A stretch of DNA of 64,000 nt from Arthrobacter sp. OAP107 (GCF_040546765.1 NZ_JBEPOK010000001.1:186001-250000); one strand, 5' to 3'; shown: positions 55,024 through 63,657, counted from the stretch's first letter. Notes: generated from the letters alone by a model not told the origin. Translations and numbers: made by a program.

Positions 55024-55332
55024 TTGGCGAGAATGCCAACTCAGTTGGCGAGCTGAGGAGCGTGGCCGAACGGGGAAATCCCTACGCCCCTGCTGGCCAA
55101 CGGTGCGCGTCAGCGGACCGAGAATGCGCCGTACGAACAGAACGCCGCTAGCTCGCGTGCCATCCGAGTTGGCGAAAGGCTCGGTTTCAGGGTCGTTCGG
55201 GCTTGGTTTTCATCGCCGATGCCAGGCGACGACCTAATCCGGAGGCGTACATGTAAGGGTTTTCGGGCGATCTCATCAACGCTCCGCCAACTCACTGGAA
55301 GGATTCGCCAGATCGTTTGGCAATTCGCCAAC
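55023..55332. repeat. cluster of TTGGCGA motifs in both orientations
   Basis: GTTGGCGA occurs at 55023, 55044 and 55168 on the plus strand, and its complement (CGCCAAC or TTCGCCA) at 55285, 55304 and 55324. Several form small hairpins, for example GTTGGC/GCCAAC at 55023-55040 and TTGGC/GCCAA at 55317-55331. It may be a recombination or replication site. The remainder of 55333-55441 shows no gene. Confidence 0.5.
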
Positions 55333-55390
55333 AAAGCTGGCAAGCGACAAGAATCCGTTAAGAAGCCGCTCTCCTGGCCATTTTGTGAGC

Positions 55391-55418
55391 GCCGATAACC
55401 GTGATTCCGTCAAGCTAA
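55391..55418 (+). repeat. 28-bp dispersed repeat, copy 1
   Basis: GCCGATAACC then GATTCCGTCAAGCTAA; differs from the copy at 61257-61284 in two bases. A shorter version (ATTCCGTCAAGCT) is at 61057. Confidence 0.6.
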
Positions 55419-55441
55419 GCAACTACGGGTGGGGGAGTGGC

Positions 55442-56145
55442 CTATTCGTTCCGCCAAGCTAGGCCGAGCAGCTGGAAGGCGTCCTCGATCGCGTCGCTGT
55501 CGTGGTGGAGTTCCTCAGGCCTTGTGTGCCGCAACTTTGGGCTGACGTAGGGATCTCCTGGTCGTTCGAAGATTGCCCAGAGCCTGAGGTCGTCGCCGTG
55601 ACGGGAGGAGAACGTCACGCCGTCGAGGTCTGTGGTCTCGTAAATCCAGGCGGCAATCGCTTGCGTCAATTGGCGCGGTCGGGCGTCCTTCAGGGCGGCA
55701 GCGTCAAAGTCTAAGAGACCGATGCTGAGCGCCATGCCGATGAATTGCGGATACAGCACTGCGATGGATTTCGAGTCCGTCACGGCACAGTAGGTGCCGA
55801 CCAGCTCGGCTGAGGTCGCAGCGCGAGCGTGAAGCCATTCCCGCGGGACCTGCCCTGGTGGCGCCGTGGGTGCAGTAGCGCGTCCTCATCGTCCTCGATG
55901 ATCGCGTCGAGTTCCACGGCAAGCCTGGCGTCGCGACGAAACGCGGCGAGCACCTCGAGCAGGCATGCCCGGAGGCTCGAACCGGCGTACACGGTGCGGA
56001 AGTTTCCGTGCAGGTCATCCCATCTACCGGGGAACCGGCCATCGGTAGCCCATTCCCAGCCGCTCCATGCCCAAGGGTCCGGGCGGAACCCAATCCGCCA
56101 AACCCGGGCGTCCGCCGCAGCTGTTGCCAGGTCTTCAATGCCCAC
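55442..56145 (-). pseudogene. RES-domain toxin, frameshifted
   Basis: NAD-degrading RES/MbcT-type toxin. Codons from 56145 read ARVWRIGFRPDPWAWSGWEW, GRFPGRWDDLHGNFRTVYAG, SSLRACLLEVLAAFRRD and then leave frame near 55868 at a short GGG run. The second part (PREWLHARAATSAELVGTYC, then YETTDLDGVTFSSRHGDDL) continues in another frame to the stop at 55442. One missing base explains the break. Normal total length and the antitoxin gene directly upstream show it was a type II toxin; as read, it would be inactive. Confidence 0.8.
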
Positions 56146-56148
56146 CCG

Positions 56149-56541
56149 TCAGCCTGCTGCCGCGAATGCCCTGGCGGCAGCAAGGACAGCCTGTGCCGCG
56201 TCCTCGACCTTTCCTTCGCGCAGCAATCGCGCCGGCGGCACGTCGTCCAGTTGGGGATTCATGCCTTGGAACCATGCCTGGACCACGGCCCTGGAGTCTC
56301 GCTCGGCCAGCAGCGCGGCCACGTGATAGGCATGACGAAGCCGGGTCATGACCTCCGCGGAGGGCTTTCGTTCACCGTCGGCCCACTGGCGGACGGCCCG
56401 AGTTTCCTTCACCGAGCCGATGTACGCCACCAGCTTCGCACCGAGGATGTCCCGCAGATCCCGGACCAACTCTGACTCCGGAAGACGGATGGAATCCTGG
56501 TGTGCCTTCAGGCCGCCCCGGGCTCCTGCAACTGCTGTCAT
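56149..56541 (-). CDS. Xre/MbcA/ParS-type antitoxin
   Basis: 130 residues from the ATG at 56541 (an earlier in-frame start at 56583 is possible). N-terminal HTH-like region (ELVRDLRDILGAKLVAYIGS, ETRAVRQWADGERKPSAEVM) and C-terminal DUF2384 toxin-binding part (QAWFQGMNPQLDDVPPARLL). It ends 3 bp before the RES gene, the usual antitoxin-toxin order. Likely autoregulated. Confidence 0.85.
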   Translation of the reverse strand: MTAVAGARGGLKAHQDSIRLPESELVRDLRDILGAKLVAYIGSVKETRAVRQWADGERKPSAEVMTRLRHAYHVAALLAERDSRAVVQAWFQGMNPQLDDVPPARLLREGKVEDAAQAVLAAARAFAAAG

Positions 56542-56641
56542 AACTTCATGCTTCCACGAAAAACAGTTTGTTTCAACGGTCAATCACACCTGGAATCACA
56601 GGCCGGACGACGCCCTTATCTAAACCTGTCGGGCCTCTGGC

Positions 56642-56662
56642 GTCAGGTTGGGGTGTACTTCA
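56642..56662 (+). repeat. dispersed GTCAGGTTGG repeat, copy 1
   Basis: GTCAGGTTGG then GGTGTACTTCA. Related copies at 61294, 62958 and 63974, all in the same orientation. Confidence 0.6.
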
Positions 56663-56720
56663 ACCGGGCGCCGTGCTGGTGCGGTGTGTCCGCCACGAAC
56701 CTCATCCCCGCCCCCGCGGT

Positions 56721-56960
56721 TTAGGAGTTGTGTGCCGTATCGCTGTCTGTCGCGGGGGGAGCGGTCCTGGGCCTGCGGAGTGTGTTGAAAAGTTCGCGCA
56801 CGCTCATGTTCGCGGCCGCCGCGACGTCGGCGGGCGCGATTCCTACCGCCATGGCTTCACAGAGGGCCTGCACGAGGGACTCATGGGCTTGGTCTGTCTG
56901 GAACTGGAGCATTTCCAGGGCCGCCGAGGCGGACCAGACTCTGTTCAGGTGCTTTTCCAA
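56721..56960 (-). CDS. small HTH-like hypothetical protein
   Basis: 79 residues from TTG at 56960 with AAGGGA upstream. Helical, with a possible HTH at GIAPADVAAAANMSVRELFN. No family recognised. A dispersed GTCAGGTTGG repeat lies 57 bp past its stop. Confidence 0.5.
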   Translation of the reverse strand: MEKHLNRVWSASAALEMLQFQTDQAHESLVQALCEAMAVGIAPADVAAAANMSVRELFNTLRRPRTAPPATDSDTAHNS

Positions 56961-57085
56961 GGTGTCCCTTTTTCTGTATGCGGGATGGGGGAGTTTACGG
57001 CGTGTGCCGCGCTGGCGTGGGGGAGGCTGCCCATTCCAGCGAACTGCCGAACTCCCAGGTTCTGATCATTGATTGCGCCGTTCAT

Positions 57086-58822
57086 TCATTGGGCCGCTCC
57101 TGTGGGAGTCTGGGCTGTGCCGGGTTCTTGTGCTGGCGGCCCGGGGGCGTCGTTTCCTGCATTGTGTGCCGGGTTTTGTGCTGCCCGGGCGGCGCGGGCG
57201 CGGGCGACGTGGCTCCGGGCGTGTTCCACGGCCGGGGGCAGTTCAGCGAAGAGGTGTTTGTGGTGGCGCAGGGATTCCAGGACGCCGACCCGGGTGACCA
57301 GGGCCAGGTGGCGGTCCTGGATGCCTTTGATCAGCACGGTGATCCCGCGGCGTTCGAGGGCGTTGACGATGTCGGTGATGACCCGGGCCCCGGTGGCGTC
57401 CAGGACCTGGAGCTGTGACATGCGGATGATGACGACGTCGGCGTTGCGGATCGTGCTGACCCGTTCCAGGACCCGTTCGGCGGCGGCGAAAAACAGTGCC
57501 CCGTCGAGGCGGAACACGGCAATGTGTTCGTCGCCGTCCTGGACGGGGCCGGGGATCTCTTCCCGGTGCACGCCGCTGGATCTGACCAGGGCACGCAGGG
57601 CGAAGAAGGAGGCGACGGCGATGCCGATCGCGACGGCCTCGATCAGGTCGAAGGACACGGTGATCAGCGCGGTAACGAAGAACACGACGGTGTCGGCGCG
57701 GGTCGATCCGATGACGCTGCGCAGGGTGGCCAGGGAGACCATTCGTGTTGCGGTGACCATCAGGACCCCTGCCAGGGCCGCAAGCGGGATCCGCGAGACC
57801 GGTCCGGTGGCCAGGTAGACCACGGCGAGCAGGATCAGGGCGTGCGTGGTAGCGGCGACCCGGGTCCGGCCTCCGGAGCGGATGTTTACCGCGGTGCGGG
57901 CAATGGCGCCGGTGGCTGGCATGCCGCCGAAGAAGCCGGAGCAGATGGAGGCCAGGCCCTGTCCCAGCAGTTCGCGGTCGGCATCATAGGGGCCGGTATT
58001 GGAGATCGACGCGGCGACCCGGGCCGAGAGCAGCGACTCGATCGCTGCCAGGGCTGCGATGGTCGCTGCCGGCCCGGCCAGGGCGGTCACGGTGCCCCAG
58101 TCCAGCGAGGGTATGACCGGCGCGGGGAGCGCGTCAGGCAGGGACCCGATTCGGGCCACCGGAAGGTCCAGCACTTGGGCGGCGATGCTGGCCACGATGA
58201 TCGCAATCAGCGAGCCCGGGATCTGGGGGTGGATCCGGGGGGCCACGATCATGATCAGCGCGACCAGGACCACCAGGGCCGCGGGGGCAAGGGCTGTCGC
58301 GGGGGAGAGTGTTCCCAGTCCTTGGACGGCCGAGACGGCGGCGTTGCTGCTCGGCCCGGCTTTGACGCCGAACGCGGCCGGGACCTGCTGCAGGAAAATG
58401 ATCACAGCGATCCCGAGGGTGAAGCCCTCGATCACCGGCCAGGGAAGAAAGGTGACGGCCCGCCCGAGTTTGAGCAGCCCTGCGGCGGCAACAATCACAC
58501 CGGCGAGGACGGAGACCGCCGCCAGGGCCGCCACGCCGTGGGTGGCGATGACCGGTCCGAGGACGACGGCCATGGCACCGGTGGGGCCGGAGACCTGAAT
58601 GTTCGATCCGCCGAAGATGGCGGCGATCACCCCGGCAATCACGGCGGTGACCAGTCCGCTCGCAGCCCCGGCACCTGAGCTGACACCGAAGGCCAGTGCC
58701 AGCGGCAGCGCCACGATGCCGACAGTGACACCGGCTACCAGGTCCCCTTTCCACGTCCGGGGCAACTGCTCATAGTCTCGCCGGCCCGGCAAGAGCGCCC
58801 GGGCCGCAGCCAGGGCCTTCAC
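57086..58822 (-). CDS. SulP family inorganic anion transporter with STAS domain
   Basis: 578 residues. N-terminal transport domain of 10-12 helices starting WKGDLVAGVTVGIVALPLAL, with GLVTAVIAGVIAAIFGGSNI and VSGPTGAMAVVLGPVIA as the SulP signature, and ELLGQGLASICSGFFGGMPA. C-terminal STAS domain at about 430-545 with IRMSQLQVLDATGARVITDI. Transports sulfate, bicarbonate or another anion. GTG start overlaps the ArsR gene stop (GTGA), so the pair is an operon. Confidence 0.92.
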   Translation of the reverse strand: MKALAAARALLPGRRDYEQLPRTWKGDLVAGVTVGIVALPLALAFGVSSGAGAASGLVTAVIAGVIAAIFGGSNIQVSGPTGAMAVVLGPVIATHGVAALAAVSVLAGVIVAAAGLLKLGRAVTFLPWPVIEGFTLGIAVIIFLQQVPAAFGVKAGPSSNAAVSAVQGLGTLSPATALAPAALVVLVALIMIVAPRIHPQIPGSLIAIIVASIAAQVLDLPVARIGSLPDALPAPVIPSLDWGTVTALAGPAATIAALAAIESLLSARVAASISNTGPYDADRELLGQGLASICSGFFGGMPATGAIARTAVNIRSGGRTRVAATTHALILLAVVYLATGPVSRIPLAALAGVLMVTATRMVSLATLRSVIGSTRADTVVFFVTALITVSFDLIEAVAIGIAVASFFALRALVRSSGVHREEIPGPVQDGDEHIAVFRLDGALFFAAAERVLERVSTIRNADVVIIRMSQLQVLDATGARVITDIVNALERRGITVLIKGIQDRHLALVTRVGVLESLRHHKHLFAELPPAVEHARSHVARARAARAAQNPAHNAGNDAPGPPAQEPGTAQTPTGAAQ

Positions 58823-59211
58823 CGCGTCCTGGCTCCGGCTGCCCCCGGGGAGGTCGTTGCAGGGGAAGACCCCGCAGAGTACTCAAGCTGCTCCTGCGTG
58901 GTCTGCAGAACATCATTGAGCAACAGCCTCGCCACGGTCAGAAGTTCGGCGACGCGCGGGTAGGCCAGCGAGTAGAACATCTGCAGCGCCCTGCGCTCTG
59001 CCTTGACCAGGTTGTAGCGGCGCAGCACGGTGAGGTGCTGGGACAGGTGCGAGGACTCCAGCCCCGTAGCGGCCAGAAGGTCCGTCACCGACACCTCCGG
59101 CGCCTCCGACAGCAACTCCAGCACCCGGATCCGCACCGGGTGTGCGAGGCCCTTAAAAAGGTTGGCCTTCACTTCGTACAAGGGTGCCCGGAAATCCGGT
59201 GAATCGTCCAT
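58819..59211 (-). CDS. ArsR family regulator
   Basis: 130 residues from the ATG at 59211 (GGGAGG upstream). Winged HTH with KGLAHPVRIRVLELLSEAPE, VSVTDLLAATGLESSHLSQH, LTVLRRYNLVKAERR. The classical metal-binding CVC motif is absent, so the signal is probably not arsenite-like. It precedes and overlaps the SulP gene; ArsR-SulP pairs are frequent in actinobacteria and the regulator likely controls the transporter. Confidence 0.9.
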   Translation of the reverse strand: MDDSPDFRAPLYEVKANLFKGLAHPVRIRVLELLSEAPEVSVTDLLAATGLESSHLSQHLTVLRRYNLVKAERRALQMFYSLAYPRVAELLTVARLLLNDVLQTTQEQLEYSAGSSPATTSPGAAGARTR

Positions 59212-59235
59212 GCCTGCCTCCCGGCGGATCCGCAC

Positions 59236-59715
59236 AAGCTCCTGCTTGACTATTTTATAGATCCATCATCCAGTGTAACAGCGGTCTGGAATATTCCGTT
59301 GCCTGCGGCGGCCCGGTGTCCGTGGGCACGATGGGCACTGCCCGCCAGTACCGAGACGTTCGCGGATACCTTGCCCGACGGGGCAAGGTGCGCGGTATAT
59401 GCCGTACCCGACGAAGACCCGGTGGCCGCGCGGGCCCACCGGACGACAGAGGCCGCCTACCGGGGACCTGGTGCCCGTGAATCCGGCACGGCGCCATGCC
59501 CGCCTTCGGAAAACCGCCGTCCGGATGCGTCTGCTGGTCTGGGCGGCGGCCGGAACGGCGGTGAGGAAGAACGGGCCACACGCGGCGCCGAGGCCGGAGC
59601 GGTGCGGGCACGTTCCTGCCGCCGTACTCCCGGCCCCGCTGATTGCCACGGCATGGCGGGAGCACTCCAGCCGGGGATTCCTCTCGGCCCGGGAGACGGC
59701 GGCTGGCGCGGGCCG
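59236..59715. other. intergenic stretch without a recognisable gene
   Basis: GC-rich gap between the ArsR and glutathione peroxidase genes. Long open frames on both strands reflect base composition; none has family motifs. Confidence 0.4.
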
Positions 59716-60315
59716 TTAACAGGGCCAACCAGGCAACCCGCGCGGCAACGGCGGCGCCGGGATGCGGACATCGTTCCGATCCGCAAGGGAATACTGTGTC
59801 CGAGGGACTAGTTGAGCGCTGATTCGATGGCGGCGATGACTTGGGGGGGCGTCCGGAGACGTCTTGGGGGAGAACCGGGCGATGACCTCGCCTTCGGCGC
59901 TGACGAGGAACTTTTCGAAGTTCCAGGTGATCTCTTCCTGCAATTCCTCCGTGCGGAATTCGGTCAGCGCCGTGTACAGCGGGTGGCGCCCGCCGCCATT
60001 GACCTCGGCCTTCGCAGTCAACGGGAACGTCACACCGTAGCCGACGCTGCAGAATTCCTGGATCTGCTCCGAACTGCCCGGTTCCTGACCCTTAAATCCG
60101 TTGCAGGGCACTCCCAGGACGGTGAACCCCCGATCCTGGTACTTGCGCTGGAGCGCCTCCAGGTCCTCGTACTGCGGGGTCAGGCCGCACCTGGACGCAA
60201 CGTTGACCACCAGGACGGTCTTGCCCTTGAAGTCCCCAAAGCTCCTTGCGCTGCCGTCGATCATGGTCAGTTCAATACCGTGCAGTTGCTGGGTAGCCGT
60301 GCTGTTTTCTGTCAC
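59716..60315 (-). CDS. glutathione peroxidase family protein, 3' frameshifted
   Basis: Thiol peroxidase. Catalytic Cys43 in VNVASRCGLTPQYEDLEALQ, then VLGVPCNGFKGQEPGSSEQI and the Trp-Asn of EITWNFEKFLVSAEGEV; the active site is complete. After KTSPDAP the frame runs into 34 unrelated residues. Removing one C from the seven-C run (59843-59849, seen as G on the plus strand) gives the normal end QVIAAIESALN and a stop at 59808, for 168 residues. The lesion touches only the last helix, so activity may survive. Confidence 0.88.
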   Translation of the reverse strand: MTENSTATQQLHGIELTMIDGSARSFGDFKGKTVLVVNVASRCGLTPQYEDLEALQRKYQDRGFTVLGVPCNGFKGQEPGSSEQIQEFCSVGYGVTFPLTAKAEVNGGGRHPLYTALTEFRTEELQEEITWNFEKFLVSAEGEVIARFSPKTSPDAPPSHRRHRISAQLVPRTQYSLADRNDVRIPAPPLPRGLPGWPC

Positions 60316-60499
60316 GCTGTGATCCTTTTCGTTGTTGTCGGCCGACCTTGGCGGCGTCCATGTCCTCCAAGACCAGGAAAGTCTGTGTGACGAGGGTAAC
60401 CGGCGCCGGCTGGATCTGGCCTAGTCACAGCCCGGTGCAGAGTGATCTGCGTACGGGTCGTTTCCGGTGGACTATTACACGGAATGATGTAACCATCAA

Positions 60500-60665
60500 A
60501 TAGTAAATCACTTTGTAGGCCTGCGGCTCGGGCTACACCATCCCTGTGAACAAGGACCACGACATCTTCGCCAAAACAGGCACCATCGACGGACACACGC
60601 AGACCTGAACCGTAGGAGCCACCACGGGCATCGCCACAGCCTCCTGGTTTGGCAGCTACAATCTG
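60500..60665 (+). pseudogene. fragment of a penicillin-binding protein transpeptidase domain
   Basis: VNKDHDIFAKTGTIDGHTQT, a TGA stop in place of Trp, then TVGATTGIATASWFGSYN. The KTGT box and following strand fit PBP1-type transpeptidases. No other part is present. Confidence 0.6.
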
Positions 60666-60930
60666 GCCTGCTGCGCCAGCTGCGTAAGGGCTTCGATGAT
60701 GACGTAAGGGTTTGTGAGTCCGTAGTGGGAGGCCTTGTCCACCGCTTCCCAGATGGAACCTTCCGCCATTTCGCTGTCGCCACACAGTACCCAGACCCGG
60801 TAGGGAAGGCGGTCCAGGTATTTCCCCGCGAGGGCGACGCCGTCGGGAAGTGCCCGCCCGAGCGAACCAGTCGCGAAACCGACCCACGGGAGCGCCAGCG
60901 TCGGATGCCCTTGGAGGCGCTGGCCCAAGC
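60656..60930 (-). pseudogene. fragment of a transketolase
   Basis: GFATGSLGRALPDGVALAGK, then YLDRLPYRVWVLCGDSEMAE and GSIWEAVDKASHYGLTNPY; GDSEMAEGSIWEA is the ThDP motif. Truncated at both ends. 60931-61637 otherwise holds no gene. Confidence 0.75.
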
Positions 60931-61256
60931 GGCGGGGCCCGATGCTCAGGCTTTTGTCCTAGGCAAGAAAGGTGCGGCGGCGGAACCGCTGTAGTGATGG
61001 AATGGATGGCGGCTCTGCCAGCTTTCATAATTGATAGTGGACTACCGACAACTGCTATTCCGTCAAGCTGCCTGGATTGGCCGAGCGGGCTTAACAAACC
61101 TTGGAGCGGCGCGGGTACTGACGCAGCGTTTCCGGCAGAACCGAAGTCCTTGGCAAGGCCACGAAAGTCGAACAGGCTGTTGGAGTAACCCTGACGCCGT
61201 GAAACGGAGCAGGAAACAGCCGCTTTTGCAGGCACGTCCCCGCCCTCTTTTGAAAG

Positions 61257-61284
61257 GCCGATAACCACGATTCCGTCAAGCTAA
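61257..61284 (+). repeat. 28-bp dispersed repeat, copy 2
   Basis: Partner of 55391-55418, here followed after 9 bp by a GTCAGGTTGG repeat, so the two may once have formed one longer end sequence. Confidence 0.6.
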
Positions 61285-61293
61285 CGGCCCGGT

Positions 61294-61314
61294 GTCAGGT
61301 TGGCATGCACTTCA
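61294..61314 (+). repeat. dispersed GTCAGGTTGG repeat, copy 2
   Basis: GTCAGGTTGG then CATGCACTTCA. Upstream boundary of the RHH-Doc-resolvase block. Confidence 0.55.
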
Positions 61315-61637
61315 GAGCAGGCACTGAAAAAGAATTAGTATTGCCGCTAGCCTGAGCATTCCGCTCGAAATGTTGGTGTCATCCGAAGCGGCTTCTGGCC
61401 GTGGACTCACGCACCACCAGACGCCCCGTAAGGGAGCGGTTGCGTTGCCTTTCATTCGGGGTGAGCATCGAAGCACTCAATTCTTTGAATGCCGTCCGGC
61501 CTAGCTGCTAGCTGGGTTGTTCCACCACAGTCAGACGGGGAAAGCATCAAGTGGTCCCGCCCTGGTCGTCAAAGCCGACCACGCATAGGTGTCGCGCACT
61601 CAACCACCACCGGCGCAGATGTGGCCCACGCCAATCC

Positions 61638-61654
61638 GGTACCAGCTTGGTACC
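61638..61654. promoter_or_regulatory. operator palindrome of the RHH-Doc module
   Basis: GGTACCA, 3-base spacer GCT, TGGTACC: a perfect inverted repeat 8 bp upstream of the antitoxin ATG. RHH antitoxins autoregulate through such sites. Confidence 0.65.
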
Positions 61655-61662
61655 ATTGCCGT

Positions 61663-61869
61663 ATGGCTATGAATCTTCGCCTGCCGGCGGATCTTGATCG
61701 AAGGCTGGACGAGCTTGCCGCGGAGGAGCACACGTCGAAGTCGGCGTTGCTGCTGCAGGGCGCTGAGCTGCTGCTGCAGCGGCGTGCGCGTAACCGTGAC
61801 ATCCGTGAGGGCATGGACTTTGTGCTGGGCCACGACGCTGAGCTGTTGAAGCGCCTCGAAGACGCATGA
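61663..61869 (+). CDS. ribbon-helix-helix antitoxin
   Basis: 68 residues, MAMNLRLPADLDRRLDELAA then EEHTSKSALLLQGAELLLQR: beta-strand, helix, helix of the CopG/RHH type. A longer frame begins upstream but the operator and ATG at 61663 fix the start. Overlaps the toxin gene by 4 bp (ATGA). Forms a type II module with Doc. Confidence 0.88.
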   Translation: MAMNLRLPADLDRRLDELAAEEHTSKSALLLQGAELLLQRRARNRDIREGMDFVLGHDAELLKRLEDA

Positions 61870-62270
61870 CGGCGTACCTCGACATCGAGGACGCCCTGCA
61901 GGTGATCGACCGTTACGGGTTCCATATCCGTGACATCGGCCTGCTCGCCTCCGCGCTGGCCCGGCCGGCGACAACGGTGATGGGGGCTGAAGCCTACCCG
62001 GGGCTCGCGCTGAAGGCCGCCACGGTCCTCGAATCCGTTACACGCTTCCATCCACTCATCGACGGCAACAAACGCACCGGATGGACACTGATGGTGCTGA
62101 CCCTGTGGATCAACGGCTACCGCCATGACTTCAGCACCAACGAAGCCTTTGACCTCGTCCTTGGCGTCGCCGCCGGGAACATCGAGCTACAGGACTGCGC
62201 GACAACGATCTCCGGCCACCTGGTCCCCCGACAGAATCAGGAAAGCGGTGCGGCGGGGCCGGGCCACTGA
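61866..62270 (+). CDS. doc: Doc-type (Fic/DOC family) toxin
   Basis: 134 residues. The Fic/Doc loop HPLIDGNKRTGW has His62 and the anion-hole GNKR at 67-70. Short length, LDIEDALQVIDRYGFHIRD start and YPGLALKAATVLESVTRFHP fit the death-on-curing subgroup, whose P1 member phosphorylates EF-Tu. Preceded by its RHH antitoxin. Appears intact. Confidence 0.9.
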   Translation: MTAYLDIEDALQVIDRYGFHIRDIGLLASALARPATTVMGAEAYPGLALKAATVLESVTRFHPLIDGNKRTGWTLMVLTLWINGYRHDFSTNEAFDLVLGVAAGNIELQDCATTISGHLVPRQNQESGAAGPGH

Positions 62271-62891
62271 TCCCACCGCTTCGAAACGGGCAAATGTTAC
62301 GGGACGATAGCCCGTAACAGTGCGGCCTGCCGCAGGTACTGGTACACCGTCTCGCGTCTGATCCCGTACTCGGCGGCGAGAACGGACTTGGGAATTCCGG
62401 TGGCCGGCCCGCTGCACCAGCTCCGCCGCCCGTTCCGGCGTCAGGGTCTTCTTCCGCCCCTTGTAGGCGCCGCGCTGTTTCGCCAAGGCAATCCCTTCCC
62501 GCTGCCGTTCCCTGATCAGAGCGCGTTCGAATTCGGCGAAGGCCCCCATCACCGAGAGCATGAGGTTGGCCATGGGGGAATCCTCGCCCGTGAAGAGCAA
62601 GTGCTCCTTGACGAACTCCACCCGCACCCCTTTAAGGGTCAGGCGCTGCACCAGGGCGCGCAGGTCATCCAGGTTTCGCGCGAGCCGATCCATGCTGTGC
62701 ACCACGACGGTGTCCCCGTCGCGGGCGAAGCCCAGCAGTTCAGCCAGTTGCGGCCTGGCCGTGTCCCTGCCCGAGGCCTTATCCGTGAACACCCGGTCCA
62801 GAACCAGGCCATCGAGCTGACGCTTCTCGTTCTGGTCCAGCGTGCTCACGCGCACGTACCCGATCCGCTGTCCAGCCATCTGAGCCTCCAA
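62187..62891 (-). CDS. Tn3-type serine resolvase/invertase, 3' frameshifted
   Basis: Site-specific recombinase. Likely start ATG 62879. Nucleophile Ser in RIGYVRVSTLDQNEKRQLDG, then SMDRLARNLDDLRALVQRLT, FTGEDSPMANLMLSVMGAFA and EFERALIRERQREGIALAKQ. After ERAAELVQRAG an extra base near 62400 shifts the frame. In the other frame GIPKSVLAAEYGIRRETVYQ and YLRQAALL supply the normal HTH, ending at 62297 instead of running 84 bp into doc. A related remnant lies at 53938. Confidence 0.85.
   Translation of the reverse strand: MEAQMAGQRIGYVRVSTLDQNEKRQLDGLVLDRVFTDKASGRDTARPQLAELLGFARDGDTVVVHSMDRLARNLDDLRALVQRLTLKGVRVEFVKEHLLFTGEDSPMANLMLSVMGAFAEFERALIRERQREGIALAKQRGAYKGRKKTLTPERAAELVQRAGHRNSQVRSRRRVRDQTRDGVPVPAAGRTVTGYRPVTFARFEAVGSVARPRRTAFLILSGDQVAGDRCRAVL
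62296..62318. terminator. hairpin between doc and resolvase
   Basis: GTTACGGG and CCCGTAAC pair perfectly over 8 bp around a 7-base loop. Lies just after the doc stop and at the frame-corrected end of the convergent resolvase, so it can serve both. Confidence 0.6.
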
Positions 62892-63228
62892 CCATCGATC
62901 TGTCAGCTTGAGTTCTAGGGCCTTCCCGCAAGAACGTCAAGGGACAGGGGTGAGAACGTCAGGTTAGGGTGTACTTCACTCGGCCTGTTGCAGGGCAGCG
63001 GGTTGGGAAGTTGTACAGGCGAGGCGCGTCAGGCGGACCTGGGTTTCGGGTCTGGGTCCCCGGCTCTTGGGCGCCCGGCCGGGGGCGGGTTTTTGTCCGG
63101 TGCTGGTGATCCACATCAACCGCATCCGTCACCCAGATTGTGTTCACTTATCTTCTGCCAGTTGATCGAGACAGGCTTCAGTAATGGTTGTGATTGCCTC
63201 GGTCCTGTTCCGGCTTGTGTGTGAGGTG
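62892..63228. other. intergenic region with a dispersed repeat
   Basis: 337 bp, no gene. Contains a GTCAGGTTAG repeat (62958-62978) and, near 63072-63094, a short GC stem followed by a T-run that could terminate plus-strand transcription. Confidence 0.4.
62958..62978 (+). repeat. dispersed GTCAGGTTGG repeat, copy 3
   Basis: GTCAGGTTAG then GGTGTACTTCA. Best match to copy 1. It lies upstream of the resolvase start. Confidence 0.6.
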
Positions 63229-63657
63229 TTAGTCGGCGTCGTAGGTGTTGGCGATGTAGACGTCGCAGGGCGCGTTGTGTGCCACACTATTGGCGACGCT
63301 GCCCAGGACACGTCCGATGCCGTGCATTCTGCGGTTTCCGACAACAATGATTCGTGCGTTGACCCTGGTGGCTTCCTCGATGAGGGCCTCGGCGGGTTTG
63401 CCCGGCACAGCGGCGGAGTTGACGTTGATGCCTTGGGCGAGTTTCTCGGCTGATTTTTTTGCCAGATGCTCGGCTGCGTCCGCTGCTGAGACGACCACTT
63501 GGTCTCTGCCTGTGCCGAAAACTTCGTCGCGGTCGTCGCTGAATGCTGTCACGACGTGGAGTGATGCGTTGAGGGCAGCTGCCAGGTTTTTGGCTGATTC
63601 TGCGGCTTTTTGGGCGGTTCCGCTGCCGTCGACCCCTATGACAATGATGTCGCTCAT
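63229..63657 (-). CDS. universal stress protein (UspA family)
   Basis: 142 residues, single Usp domain. IIVIGVDGSGTAQKAAESAK at the N-terminus and the ATP-binding end RIIVVGNRRMHGIGRVLGSV then ANSVAHNAPCDVYIA, matching G-2x-G-9x-G-S/N. A strong AGGAGGT precedes the ATG. Stands alone; role is general stress or persistence, consistent with but not linked to the neighbouring toxin module. Confidence 0.93.
   Translation of the reverse strand: MSDIIVIGVDGSGTAQKAAESAKNLAAALNASLHVVTAFSDDRDEVFGTGRDQVVVSAADAAEHLAKKSAEKLAQGINVNSAAVPGKPAEALIEEATRVNARIIVVGNRRMHGIGRVLGSVANSVAHNAPCDVYIANTYDAD

Noticed and set aside
57524..58678. 384-codon open frame antisense to the SulP gene
   Set aside because: Low-complexity Gly/Asp/Arg composition typical of an antisense GC-rich frame.
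60312..61268. 318-codon minus-strand open frame
   Set aside because: No family features; it runs across the transketolase and penicillin-binding protein fragments in wrong frames.
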